In this document: positions 1 through 12,928 of the stretch, piece after piece
Layout of the letters: every line of letters starts with the position of its first letter
Numbering within the stretch: the stretch's first letter is position 1
NCBI GenBank assembly: GCA_003342895.1
Contig: PTFA01000302.1
Span: 430,920-494,919 of the forward strand
DNA length: 64,000 bases
Reading direction: 5' to 3'
Origin: Casuarius casuarius
Lineage: Eukaryota > Chordata > Aves > Casuariiformes > Casuariidae
Position numbers and translations under genes: made by a program
Notes under the pieces: generated by a model
Database searches by the model: none
What the model was told of the DNA's origin: nothing
Seen by the model: only the letters and a program-made list of their open reading frames with translations

Positions 1-2169
1 ACACATTATTTTTAAGAGGAGAGGACTAGCCTGGTTTAAGTAATGATCAGCTTATTCTGTGTTCAGACAGGCCAGATCTGGAGCTCAGAGTAAAACAGAA
101 GAGATTAAAACAAGACTTCACTCTTTCAGCATCAGTAAAATGTGGCATTTCCTTCATGCAAACGTACCCTGATTAGCGACAAGCTGCAAAGGCCAGAAGA
201 AGCAGCAAGATAAAGGGAAACCATCTTGACAATATTGCTAAGGTTTTAATAACAACAACGACAACAAAATCACACCATATATAATACATTCCACAGCTGG
301 GAGAGCAAGCAGCTATTTATTAAAAACCAGTAACTAACAACATCTATTTTTCACTGAGCAAAGGACATTCAAAGTCAATCAATATCTTTCCTCCAAAAAG
401 AGAGTTTAACAATTGTAGTGCTTCCATCACTTGCCTACTGCTAACCATTCTTTAAAGACACTGACTCTTTTTCCTCTGCCAAAACACTGCATTTTTATTC
501 ACAAGAAAACTAGCACCATCCACCCTATAAAATTCAGGTGGAGACAAGACACTGTAGTTTTATAGCGCTGTAACCAAAAGAGTTAATACAGTCTTCAGCC
601 TCACATGGTCTACCTTACCGTAATACCACAAAAACTGTGTCCTGTTTCCACTACGACTTTTACAGGAGAATAATCAGAGGTAAGCACTGTCACAGAGAGA
701 GACTTTCAAGCTGGCATCATGAAGACCACCTCAGGTTTGGGAGAGTTTAGAAACTCACACACAACATCTAATGATTATGGCTACACTTCCTTTGTATCCA
801 GCCTGACTCTTGAAGCAGTGCATCTATGTTGCATTCTAAATTCTTAAAACTCTGCTTATATGCACTGGTCTACATGCCAGCTCTGACTTTCCCATTAACA
901 CTATCTATCATTTCCAGCTTTAGCATAACTTATTTGTGCCAGGCTCAAATTCAAACTTGCCTATACTCTTTTCATGCTTCATCTAGTTTTACACATTCTT
1001 ACGTTGTTAGCTAAAGCTAGTAAGTAATCCCACGACTGGACTGTCCACATCTAAAGAAGCAATCACAAAAAAAGATCAGCAAGTTAAGATAAAATTCTTA
1101 TTGAAAAAAGATCTGCTAATGCAAACTCAGGTTGATTCATGCATATCCAACAGGTTTAGAGGTAGCTCTGTTTAACTAAGAATTATTTAAAAATTAAAGC
1201 ATCTCTGCACTATAATTGTGTTGCAGTTTCTATCCAAAGACAGAACACGAGGATAGCCATATAGGGCATATTAGTTCATCCAGCCCAGAATCTTGTCTCT
1301 GACAATTTCTAACAGGTGATGCCCAAGAAAGAATTTAAGAAGAAAACAAACATACAGCAGTATTTTCTCAAAGTACTCTCCCAGAACACCACAACACATA
1401 CAAAAGAGTTACCTATAGCAGAAAAGGATGCATGGAACATTTCCAAAAGAAGAATAAATATTACAGATATGAGTAACATGTTAAACATACACGTAAATGT
1501 GTAAATATAGTGTATCCTTTACAGTAATGACTTACACCACACAAAAAAATCAACATCTAAGGAAAGGAAGAAGTATAAATTACCACCACATTTAAAACGA
1601 TTCATCTCTGGACCAGAAAACCTTCACCTATATAATTTAATCATGATTTAAGACATTTTAAATCAATCAGTTCTGATTATCAGTCAGACTTCCATCTGGA
1701 AGAAGATAAATACCAACCATGAAACAATGCACACATATAGCAGAACTCACTGACTACTAGACTGCCTCTTCAAATCTCTTGGCAGAGCTAGTCTATAGAA
1801 AAAGATCATGTAAATCTACAAATTAAGCTCCAGGTAACAAGCCTGTATATTTCTGGGACTGACATTCCTTAGGCTATCGCTTTTTACATTTATGTTATTA
1901 CTGAAATCAGCAACTTGATAACTACGTTTGGTTGTTCCTTTTAAAGCTGTTGCTCTTCAAAGGATCATCCTGCAAAACAATAAAAAGACCTACGAAAACC
2001 ACGGGGTTGTTATAGTTCAGTTTTAACTGTGATTGCTGAAACTGGTTCATTTAAGATTGCTTAAGGTTACACCCATCTATTAAGTTTGAACTGTTTCTTT
2101 ACACTTATTTTTTATGATCAGAGATTTTGCTACATCTTACGACATATTCCAGCCTTTTCTAGTTTCTTA
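1..2169. other. AT-rich non-coding DNA, probably PTBP3 intron
   Basis: No exon, RNA gene or clear element was recognised apart from the possible old repeat at 1.26-1.33 kb. The intronic status follows only from the inferred PTBP3 promoter at 18 kb. Confidence 0.5.
1255..1330. repeat. Possible ancient amniote repeat fragment
   Basis: Contains TCATCCAGCCCAGAATCTTG, followed by TCTCTGACA. This resembles a dispersed old repeat common in birds, turtles and crocodilians (CCAGCCCAGTATCCTGTCTC-type). The family name is not certain from memory. Confidence 0.35.
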
Positions 2170-3560
2170 CAACAGTGTTGGTAATTGAACGTGTTGACTC
2201 TACTTTTCTTGAGATCTGGGAATAATATGGGATATCTAGTCAACTCCATGTTCATCTGTCCATAATTTTACCATTTCATTTCTGAAATTAAAGAATCAAC
2301 TTTGCCAATGGCTTTCAGGTGTACCACATCTCCACCAATTTTGTTTTTTGATATTTACTATCATGTTTTTAGTAGTGGCATGGACTACTGGGTGAGCCTC
2401 CAGACAGCCCAGAATTATATCTGCCAGGGGTAGATAGATACGTTCCTACCCTACTACTCCTGCACAAAAGTCCAAAGAAGCCTATTTGCCATGCATTGCC
2501 AAACTGGTGGTCTGAACATCCTTTGTGTTTTGATATCCTGGTTGTTTAGCCTTTTTTTACTAATGCACAAGTTTTGCAGTCCTTTGTTAATAGTACAATG
2601 GTATCTCTAGAAAGTCCACTCCTCCTTGGTCTCTTCCCAGCAATAGCTGTCATCTCATCCCAGATGTCTGGTGTTTTATGAACTACAAATAATTCCCCTC
2701 TATGTTCCCAGTCTAGGTCTTTGTTGATTGTGGTGATCTGAGCAGCTTGGTCCACTTGACAGTTGTTGATTTGTTCTTCGGTATCCATTCCCTTTTGGAT
2801 ATGGGCATCAACATGTCACAGCTGCATGTTGAGTTATTCCAATTCCCGTGCAGTGTTTTTCCTCACAAGTAAGCCATCCATATGAGTTCTCCTCATGTCT
2901 GTCAAATGCAGTTTTCACTATGTGACCCAGCTCCAGAGGATGTTGGTCACTATCCAAGAATCAGTATATAGGTATAACCTGGGCCATTTCCTCTGTAATG
3001 CTACATCGATGGCCAGTCTTTTGCCTTTGGACTCAACTGTCCTTCACATTCATCCACCCTTATCACCTGCTGGATGGGACTCCAAATTGCAGCTTCCCAT
3101 CTCCTCTAGCTGCCAAAAATTTGACAAGACCCATCACTAAACAGGACATATTGCCAGTGCTCTTCAGGTAGCTTGTCATATTCTAAGCTTAAGTGTGTGA
3201 CAGTACTTTAGGTGAGGTTCCTCTCCAGCTCATGGACAGAGCATATGGGTGGAGGCCCATGGTAGGCTTCTCAGGGGCATTAAGGCCTATCAGTGGACTC
3301 AGGGTCCTGACAATGTCTTTCCTTACTGCTTGAGCTCACATACCAAGGTGGACAACTTGGTGATTGCACTATCTGTGGCCCTATCTCACTGGGCAGAGAT
3401 CCCAGGCAAACATGGCTTGCAGTTATTTAGCTCTAAGACACTGGCACCCATATCCCAGCATCTTAATAGTCAGGTTAGTAGGTTCTCCTCTCTCCTCATT
3501 TATAGTCAGGCTTTAGGTCAGTATTTAAGGGTCAAGTGATTTCAGTGTCCTACATCACTA
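2170..3560 (-). mobile_element. Endogenous retrovirus pol remnant (RT end, RNase H, integrase)
   Basis: On the minus strand, conceptual reading from right to left shows an RNase H domain: LFSDGS near 3130, then YTDSW near 2970, both typical retroviral RNase H motifs. The integrase N-terminal zinc domain follows (an open frame at 2546-2788 ending CKTCALVKKG), then the beginning of the integrase core (AWQIGFFG near 2480). Frames are broken by several stops. The core reads Gly where the first catalytic Asp is expected. Similarity continues weakly left to about 2170. The stretch 3130-3560 probably holds the RT connection region. No gag, env or paired LTR was recognised nearby. This is an old, non-functional fragment. 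Confidence 0.8.
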
Positions 3561-3931
3561 GTATTTTGTGCAACTGTTCTCAGCCCCTCTCCCAGCCTGG
3601 TAGGAACTGCTGCAAAAAACAATCTCTCCACACAGATGCTGGGAGAGGAAGAGTTAAGATACATTGCCTAGAGCACAGCCACACAACCTTGAATACTGTT
3701 TCCTCCCACTTCTCCTCAAGGAGCACACAATCTCTCAACCCTCCTTCCCTACTACAAAGAAGCACAGTCTTATACCCAGGATGTCCCAGACAGTGTTGGG
3801 AGTTTTCGCTAGACTATACAATGGGAGTTGCTGAGTGATTACACAAAACATAGCAAGGAAGGTAAAAAAGCTGCATTCCATTTGTTACTGTTTCTGGCTT
3901 GAACAAATTGTTCAATGTTAGCGCTATTTTA

Positions 3932-4060
3932 TACACACTATTAACACTAATTCCTACTTCATATAGAGTGTTTTCTTCTATACACTACTGACATGTTATA
4001 TTGAGTAGGAGGTAGTGCTGTCATATATGAATTAGTGCATCCTCTACACACTATTAACAT
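3932..4060. repeat. Three spaced copies of a TACACACTATTAACA motif
   Basis: Copies at 3932-3946 and 4045-4059 are identical over TACACACTATTAACA. A diverged copy (TACACTACTGACAT) lies at 3980-3993. It is a weak tandem structure of unknown origin. Confidence 0.6.
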
Positions 4061-4439
4061 AATAGCAGTATTAAGTGCACTTCCTGCCAGACCCCTACCT
4101 CCAAGCACCCATGACCTGCCTCCACATGATTAGGCAAACTAACTTGGCAGCTGTAGGCAGTCTTGGCCTTGCAGGCATTCATCAGCCAGCACTACAACAG
4201 TAAAATCCTCTTTTCACAGTGCAAAATCTCCTTCAGATCGCACTTCTGACACTTTTTTTTTCTTAAATAATGGTGTGGTTAAGGTTAGGATAGACAAACT
4301 CACATGTTAATTACTATGCAATACCTGGATCTGTGTGAAGGAGTTTGGCTGTTTACTGCCCTGTGAAACAGTGATTATTACAGAAAAGAACACAACAAAG
4401 TTACAGAAAGGCAGTCGTCTTACACTTCCCTTCCTTGCT

Positions 4440-4620
4440 GACAGGAGCAGCAGTGTCAGTGGTTGGGAGCAGCAGGGTGCTGAGCGTGCCGGCTCCGGCC
4501 ATGCGAGCTCGGTCGCAGGAGTCCCTAGAGGTCCTCCACAGCCAGGCGACCCCANNGGCAGAGTTGTNCCNCTNCNCTTTGGGCAGAGGTGGATGNGGTT
4601 NATGAGGGGTAGAGCATCTT
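4440..4620. other. Isolated GC-rich patch with scattered N
   Basis: A GC- and CpG-rich segment of about 180 bases in AT-rich DNA, with undetermined bases at 4555-4556, 4568, 4571, 4574, 4576, 4596 and 4601. A frame of 180 codons crosses it but has no recognisable domain. It may be a collapsed repeat or part of a transposable element. Confidence 0.5.
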
Positions 4621-7600
4621 CCAGACTGTTTGATCTTTACTGGGTGGTGGGCTGCTCTGAGCTGTTGCTCATTGATTGGTGTAGTGAGTTGCTGGGCAAA
4701 TATTCTTTTTTAAGTTTAGTTCTGCTATTTTTATCAACTACACTTTTTTTACAATACCTTTTCATAACCATACTTGAGGTAGCTACACTTCAAAACTGCT
4801 TTGGATTTATCACATTTTACAGTTCTTACAAGAAAATTCTTGTGGTATTCATTCATGGCAAGTATCATGAAGCATAAACAAACACCACACCACACCAAAA
4901 TTCATGAGCATTTCAATGACTTGAGACTACTTGAAAAGAAACCGACTATGCTTTTTACACAGTTTCAACATATGGCTAAGCTTCAAATGGGGAAACAACA
5001 ACCCCAGCATTCATAAAACTTTCTTCTTCCCTTTTACATACAAGCGCTATCAATTTTAAATGATTATAAACTATCAATGATTACTCTCTCTCACACAGAA
5101 TTCCTAGAAATTAAATTCTTGTCAAGCATTCTGAACTCAAGAGCATTCTTTTAAAGCATCCAGTATTGCACTAAATAAAAACATCTGCTTACTATATGAG
5201 TTAAAATGAGAGTTTGTCAAACTGGAAGTCAGAGAAATATCCTCAGGAAAGGGACTGAGCACCCATGAGGCAATTCATCTCTCTGAACGATGGAATCCAG
5301 CAAGACAGCCCTGCGGGGCTGGACACCGTGGGATGGAAAGACACTGAGAGAAGCCAAACTCTACCTCTTCCACCTCTTGTCATAGTGTTTATACACATCA
5401 GGAAGTGGCTGTTTGGTATCCCAAGCTTACTGATGACAAATTAATCTTCTTCCCCTCCCACCTGAAAGGAAGTTATGCTGCAGTTATCTATAAATTTAAT
5501 AGTGAGGCTCAGTGTCTTTCACATCTAATCTCTAGCCTCTGCTTATAATGGCCTCAAATATCATTCAGAGAGGTCCATCGCAAACAACAAAAGGTCTTAA
5601 CTCCATGTATGTTCTTTATTTAATAAAAAAATTTCAGAAATGTTCCTAGAGAGTGTAAGACATATGTAGGGTTATAGACAGTCTGCTCAATATTTTAAAA
5701 CATTGAAGGCACCATTCCTTTTTTTTTTGTAATGCAGAAAACACACAATTGATAAAAAGCTAAAAATGCTATTTCTAGAATAATTCAAATTTTTAGGTGA
5801 AATTATTTCTCCACACAAAATGAATATATTTTTTCAGAGAAATCCATAGCTATGTTAGTAATTTATAATATCACATTAAAATACACAGTAAAATATCTGT
5901 AAGTTAAAATATTAAAAATAGAACTTTCTACATTTGAGCTCAAATCAACATGCCGAGTCAACTTACCAGCATGAGGAATTTCATCATTTCTAATGTACCT
6001 GGACAAACACCCCGACATTTTAAGTAGAGACTTCATTTCTAAATGTGTTCTAAAGCTTGAAGCAAGTATCATGCAGTGCATATCTATGCTTTATAGAAGG
6101 ATGCAGACACTGAGTTCACTACCACTTAAGGTCAACAAAATTGTATGAGAACAGTAAAAGTAGATTATTCTACAGTATTGTTTTTCATTTATTTTCTCTC
6201 CTATAAGGTAAATAATAATTTGCCTTTTACTCAGTATCTTATGAAGAAGACATGACAAAACCCATCAACACCACAATCTGGTAACTACAGGTTGCTTCCC
6301 CTTTCCAATCCTCTGATAACTCCCTACAGGGGAAGGTCAGTATTAGCTTTCACTTTATCTTCTAGTGCCTTTAATAGAATTAGACACACACTTTCTTTTG
6401 GTTTCCCACAAATTTTGGAACTACAGTTCATACAAGTAGACCATTTTCATGACATCAAATATTTTACATTTGTGAGACTAACCTTGTAATGACAGCTTAG
6501 CTCATACCAATTTACTTACTCCTAGTATAGAGTAGAAATCAGCAACCTTCTACATCTACTACTGATCTGGAAGACAAAGAAAGAAATACTACTTATTCTT
6601 ATGTGAACTTTTTACAGAACAGTACCACACAATCTCAGTAACTTACTTATAACCCTCTATCACCATTAACAGATGTATTTGGGGAGTAAGACTACCTACC
6701 AGAAGCAGAAGGGGAGCTGAACAAACCAAAAATTCAGGAAAACTGAGAAGCAGTCCCCAAATTAACAAAGTTAAAGCAGAAAAGTGATCTGCAGATCAGT
6801 TTTTAATGCAAGGCTGTTCTCTCCTTCCTGACAGACTGTGTTTAGGTAATAAAACAAATGTGTTCCATGCACTTCAGCACTTCCATTTTAAGAGTAATTT
6901 ATTAGCAACTATGACTTTGGAAAATCTGGTGATCTGCAGGGGACTCCAAGAGGGAGCCAGACAGACTACCCAAACGCTACTCCACACTTCAGTCCCTACT
7001 GACAGATTTACACAACACTCCGCACATCACTTTGGCTTTCAATGAAACTGAATGGATCCATTTGAAAATAATTAATCTGAAGGTCAGTATGATGATTTAT
7101 ATCTTGCGCATCCGTCTTGTTTCCTCTGTCACAGTGTACTACCATATCCTATTCAAAGTAATAAAACAACATTCATTTAAGAAAGAGCTTCTCAAATTTG
7201 TTGACAGACATTCCTGTTTAGAGACAACACTCCCCCTTGTTAATCGGGGTGGGAAGGGGATTCTGGTTTGTATACAAGAATAACTGCTCACCAAGCACCA
7301 TCAAAGACATCTGCCTCCCTATAAATGTATCAGTGTCAATGAATAAGTATATTAAAAATGTAAAGCTCAAATATTGGCCAAATATATAAAAATGCCCAAA
7401 TATATAAAATATATTTTTATATGTATAAAAATATATATATAGCCCAATACTTATAAAGCCCAAATATATAAAAATGTAAAACACAAATATTGCACTAAGT
7501 TTGCACAAGTGTGAGTGGAGAAATGAAAAATTAAAAGTTACACCACTTCCACATCAAAAGTTTACATTTGAATAAGGCTATGGTGTAGAACTGCACTGCA

Positions 7601-9749
7601 ATCTAGTGTGATCTATGCAATCATAGAAGTGATACAGTTGACCTTGGCAAGCCTTTGTCAAATGGAGGTATCAGCCTGACTGTTTGCTGTTAGCTTAAAC
7701 AGAGCAACAATTTGACACTTGATAGACTTTTATGACTCTGCTTATAGTAAAGAGAAAAAAAACCCTTCATTAACACCAAGCCTGCATCTGGATGCATAGA
7801 CATCCTTATACTTCTCGCTGTGATGTTTAAGGCTGATCACGTTAGAATTGAAGATAACCATTATCTGTTCTATTAAATCTGCAGCTTGATGCAGTAAGTC
7901 CACAAAGGCCTTCATGACCAGACTCCACAGGTCAGAATGCTGTTATATACCTTTCATTTATGCTAAATACAGGACAAGAACCTAAGGAAATAGTATTTTC
8001 ATCTTGGAGTTGTGTATGTCCCATCAATACACAATTTGAAGATGCCAGGAAGTAAATAATTAACTTAGAAGAAAAATTACAGACCTCCTACAATAATCAC
8101 GCTTTTGTAAAGACTGGCTACCACAAAAAAAAGCTTTTCTTCTCCTCTGAGTTCTTCCCTTTGAAGTATGATGTCCTGGCTAGTCAATTAAACAGTCACA
8201 GGGAGAGGCTACAGTGGAGCACAGAGAGCAAAAAAGTAAAATAAACCACCACCAAAAACAACCCTGAACACATGATTATCGAGAGTTACAAAATCCGTGC
8301 GACAATTAAGTTTTCAATGAACCTGAAACATGCATCCTTATAGAATGAAATGTCTTCACTTCATTAAGGCTTTAACTCATCCTAAAGAACAAAAACACAT
8401 GTACAAGTCTGAATGCTCCACAGACCAAGGTGTCATAACTCAGAACTTCCTTTTGAGACTTTGTACCAAGAGACAAAAATGAGATAGCTTCTCTTTGTAG
8501 CATCATCTCAGATTATACTATATCCAATGTTATTGCCTAATAGTTTAAATAAAACTTTTACAAGTAATAAAGATGAATTATTGTACCTCCTAACTATTTT
8601 AATGTTTAAATTCATGAAGATCAAAATTAAAGGTTTCCTTACAAGTTAACAAAGCTTTTGGTTTCTAGAGAAGACGATTTAAACATGCTCCTTTCAAACA
8701 TACTTCTTCTTTCAAACAATCACTAGCACACTCAGCAAAAATCTTACTGAAATTTTCTTCGAAGTTCTTAATGAGCAACAGCATATGAGTGCATATCTGT
8801 AAATAAACACTACATAGAATGCAATCCTGGAAAAATAACAGAACAGCATTTGCCTTTAACTTTAACCTACTGCTTGAAGTCAAAGCTACCAAGTACACTG
8901 TGATACTATGTACAGTTTTGCATCATTTTACACTATGCTATGCAAGGGTCAAAAGATTTTTTCATGACAACATTTAAGGGCTTAAAAAAAGAATACTTTT
9001 AATTGCTTCATAAATACTTTGTATTTTTATTTAGTTGCAAGCATATCAGATTAATTCAACAGAACTTTTGTACAAGATGTATATGGTACCCCAAACCAAC
9101 TGTTCTATTGGTGCTACCACTAAAAAGTAACCTGAAAAACATCATTTAGCTTTTTTCAAATACATTTCTGACACTTTCTTTGAAATAGAGTCTGCATAGG
9201 GTTAAGAGCTTCAGACATCAAATGGGCTTTAGAACTAGAGTCTTAAACAAAAACATGCTGAATAATGAAAAAATATACATTAATCATGCAAGTTTTTATA
9301 CCTTTAATATATTTATGCATGTATTTTTATACACTGATATTTTATTTCCCTGCTCTACAGCCCCAAATACAAACTTCTTACGGTAAGTATATCCAAAGTA
9401 ACCTCGTCCATAAACCACCAGTAAGCTATGTGTTTAGAGTTTGGTCAGAAAAATATTCACAGAGACTTAAAAAAAGTCATTACTGAACAATCCGGTTGAT
9501 AATGTTATTAAAGCTTAAAATTGAGAAAGAAATATGGCTAAGACAAACAGTACAACAAAAACAGGATGTAAAAGACCATCAGTATGGTATCATCCAGAAA
9601 GAACTGCTGTTAAGGGAGGGAGGGAGAAAGAAAAGGAACAAGTACATATGAAAGGACAGAAAAAGATTCCTGCCTCTAAATTGACTGCTGTAAGACCTGT
9701 AACAACACCATAAAAAAAAAGCATGAGATAATATGGAAGAAATTAGTGA
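4621..9749. other. AT-rich non-coding DNA, probably PTBP3 intron
   Basis: Only short chance frames, plus the AT minisatellite at 7.36-7.49 kb. A minus-strand GGTAAGT near 5968 looks like a splice donor, but no convincing acceptor or conserved exon is attached to it. Confidence 0.5.
7358..7492. repeat. AT-rich degenerate minisatellite
   Basis: Repeated CCCAAATATATAAAAATG-type units, including an internal (TA)n, bounded by near-identical ends: ATGTAAAGCTCAAATATTG (7358-7376) and ATGTAAAACACAAATATTG (7474-7492). Confidence 0.75.
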
Positions 9750-10400
9750 GTTATTGCAAACGTGTGTAGAGAACTGGTGCTAAATGCAGTTTTGTCTTGA
9801 CACTGCCGCCGCAGAGCCGCTGCTGAGGCACGCCAGGCAATGCCGCGCCGGCGCCCCTGGGAGCCGTCCGCGAGGTGAACAGCCTCGTGCACCTGCACGG
9901 GGGAAAAAGGGCGCGAAAAAGGGCAGAAAGTCGCCTCCAGGGGAACAGCATGTCTGGCACGAACTGCACGCACACATTTACCATCTGCGCATGAGCAGGA
10001 GACCCCCAGCCCGTTTCTGGAAGGTTCCGAGAGGGCGGACTGCGCACGATAGCTAATCTGCGTGGGGAGTGAGGAAGCACCTCCTGGGGGGGGCAAGAAC
10101 CTATAAAAACTGCAGACTGGGTGACTGGGGGGGCTTGTTTGCGAGGATTGAAGATCTCGGGTGGAGGCAGCGGAACACCATCCGACGCGGAGTGGTGGTA
10201 GCTAGTTTCTTTTCTCCTTTTCCAACTTTCTCTATCTTTTCCCCTTACCCTTGCTCCCCTCTCCCCTTTGCCTTTCCCCACCTTTTCTCCCCACTCCGTT
10301 GAAAATAAAGGTAAAAGGTTCTATGACATTTGACCGGTTTTAGGGTCTTAATCTCGTCCTTGGGATGGTAACGAAACCTTCCTGATATCGGATCGGGACA
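9750..10400 (+). mobile_element. Probable solo LTR of an endogenous retrovirus
   Basis: A GC-rich block isolated in AT-rich DNA. It has a TATA box (TATAAAA, 10102-10108), a pyrimidine-rich transcribed leader, and a polyadenylation signal AATAAA at 10304-10309, about 200 bases after the TATA box. A short U5-like tail then ends in GGGACA at 10400. This order is that of U3-R-U5 on the plus strand. No primer-binding site or gag follows, so it is a solo LTR. The left boundary and target duplication could not be fixed. A CpG-island promoter of a host gene is the alternative, less likely given the TATA/AATAAA spacing. It lies opposite in orientation to the pol fragment at 2-3.6 kb, so the two are not one provirus. 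Confidence 0.65.
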
Positions 10401-12415
10401 ATGTGGTGGAAAATAAGTTAAAGAAAGAAAAACATTGTTATAAAAGTAAAAATGTGATGAGCTATGGATTTCTTCCCCTCCCCCTCCCGAAGAAACTGTT
10501 TAACAGCTAAACAGAAAAACTTTAACAAGGCACAGTATAGAGGAAAAAAAGAAAACATGGCTGGCAGGATCACAGTAGTAATCAATAAAATTTCTTCCAA
10601 GTTTCTACATAAAACACATCCTTTTTACCCTCCATTTTTAACTCAGTTCCTTCTGAAAACAGAAAAAAGGATAAACAAGATTCCACTATATAGTATTTCT
10701 CAGAAATCCAAGATAGGATAAAAGAAACCTCCTTTTGCTACTTCAAATTCCATTGCTCTGCAAAACTAAATTCTATACAATTATTTAGTTTAAAAAAAAA
10801 AAAGTCTCACTTTACACTTACCCAGAAAACGCCATGGGTTTGTATGAAACTCCCAACAGATTTGTCCCTTAACTGGTAGTTCAGTTTAAAAGCACTAAAC
10901 TACTTTTTCTACTTACTTAGATACTGATAAATTGTCTAAACAGAAATCCCATTCTCAACTTAATCAGGACATACTAAAGGTATATGTCTGGAATTATTTC
11001 TCCAAGTTTTAAATTTTGGGATTCACATTTTTAAGCTTCTCTCCACAATGATGAAAGCCAGAAGACAACTTTTTTACAATGGAAATTCAGATTCTCAAAC
11101 AATCATATAATTCTAGGAGAAAGAGCTCTATGAATTGTACACTTGAAGTCAAGTGGTCAGAAACTAACAAGAGTCTGCATGATGACGTGCATGACAAACC
11201 AAGTACTACTTAAACAACATCTTGTCCTGATAGCTGAAAAATCTGCATCAACACCAACAATTCAGTATGATACTTCTAACCATGAGCTGAATTCACAATT
11301 ACTGCTCAATACTTTCTAGGAGACTAGTTTTGTATGCCAGAAAAATATCATCACACCTATGTTATCCACAATTTTTGTCCTTTTTGTCTTGTCAGTGTTT
11401 TGTTTCTTAACTGCCTTAGCTGTGTTTCTTACCAGCTTCTTACTGCGTGAGACTCTCTCATGCAATGGTCTTTATTCCTCAGCCCAACCTTGCTTCATCT
11501 GTTGAAACGATTAGTAATAAAATAGTCACTGTTAGAATCATCCTTTAGAATAAAGCTTCAGAGTTATTAACACACTAATTATATACATGAGGGCAAAGTC
11601 ATCATCTCAGGCTGTCCACAGACTCAGGAGACAGCACAGCATTAGTAAACTTCTATTTTTGTTTATATTTTTCCTTGTACCCAGAAAGCCTACATTTTTT
11701 ATTTAAATGAATGCTGCGTCTTTTCAGAATTGTCATTGTCAAGAATCAGCTTGTCCTCCTTTTCAGAGGACAAGCTCCTCTCCTCATTCCCTCCCCCAAT
11801 ATATCACTGCCCATACAAAATATAACTTTTAGTTTTACTTCACAATAATACATCCTCTACCAGTCCTCATGTTTTCAAAATATGAGCAGAATGTGAGAGC
11901 TTGCTGGCTAAATAATCATTTTCAGTGAAGTGATTCAACTCTAACATTGAGGTCATCTTACTGTTAAGCATAACTAATCATGGGAAGAAAAGCTATGAAG
12001 TAAAGGTAACTCCCAGATTTTATCAATACATAAATCCATGCACCTTGTTAATGTTCTCTGTATTTTGCAAAATACTGCTAGCTATACTGGTTACTACCTT
12101 TGGGCTGCCTACACTTTTAAATTACATTGCTTTGGTTAAATATCAAATTTAATATATTATGTCAATTATATTAACATTCATTACTCTAAAAGACAGTTTT
12201 AATCTAGTCTTTGAATTGCAAGTCTTGAGAACTCTGGATCCTTCTGAAACCTTGCTTATTTCTTGTCATGTGTTATATGAGCCCCACGCCACATCTTTTG
12301 CAGTACATACTGAAACAGCAACTAGTACTATGACAAAGAGCTCCTTCAAGAGAACACTGTACCCAACTCTAAGCTACACTTGTCACAGGTATGCACTAAA
12401 CATGCCTACCTATTT

Positions 12416-12466
12416 AAAAAAAAAAAAGGGGGGGGGGAGAGAGCGAAAGAGAGAGAGAAAAAAGAG
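12416..12466. repeat. A-run, G-run and GA-rich microsatellite
   Basis: Twelve A, ten G (12428-12437), then GAGAGAGCGAAAGAGAGAGA. A purine-only strand of about 50 bases. Confidence 0.9.
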
Positions 12467-12887
12467 ATGAACCCTATGGCTGCAAAATAAAGTTCACGAA
12501 GTCAAAAAATTCCCAAGGAACCTTAATCTTGTTTCTCGATGATTCTAGAAAGACATTATTTATGTTATTACTGTCCAGTCCCTGAGGCATTCCCTACAAA
12601 CAGCAACCATTAGGAAGTGAAGATAGCAGCGGAGAGCAGAGGCAACAGAGCAACAGAGCATAGTCTGAACACTCTCTGCCTTTACACGTGTCACATTAGA
12701 AAGCCCATTCGTTTACACAGATTTGAGATTATTTTACATGGTGGTAAGACAAAAATTAGTAAATGGCACAATTCCACAATTTCCTTACAGAAAATAGGTT
12801 ACGGGATCTTGCAAGTAAGACTTAGCAACAAAGTTGTTTTCAGGTTGCTTTCACATTTTTAAAGCACTTAATTTTACATCCATATGT

Positions 12888-12896
12888 ATTTTTTCT

Positions 12897-12928
<32 letters not shown>
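12888..12928. repeat. T/CTTTT-rich tract
   Basis: Several CTTTT units followed by about 18 T. It may be the reverse poly(A) tail of an unrecognised retrocopy, but I found no coding similarity next to it. Confidence 0.8.

Noticed and set aside
5863..6081. Minus-strand frame with a donor-like GGTAAGT after IRNDEIPHAG, considered as a PTBP3 exon
   Set aside because: No good acceptor or polypyrimidine tract, and no similarity to the PTBP3 N-terminus.
9743..10302. Overlapping Arg/Pro-rich frames on both strands
   Set aside because: Explained by GC-rich LTR sequence; no conserved protein motif.
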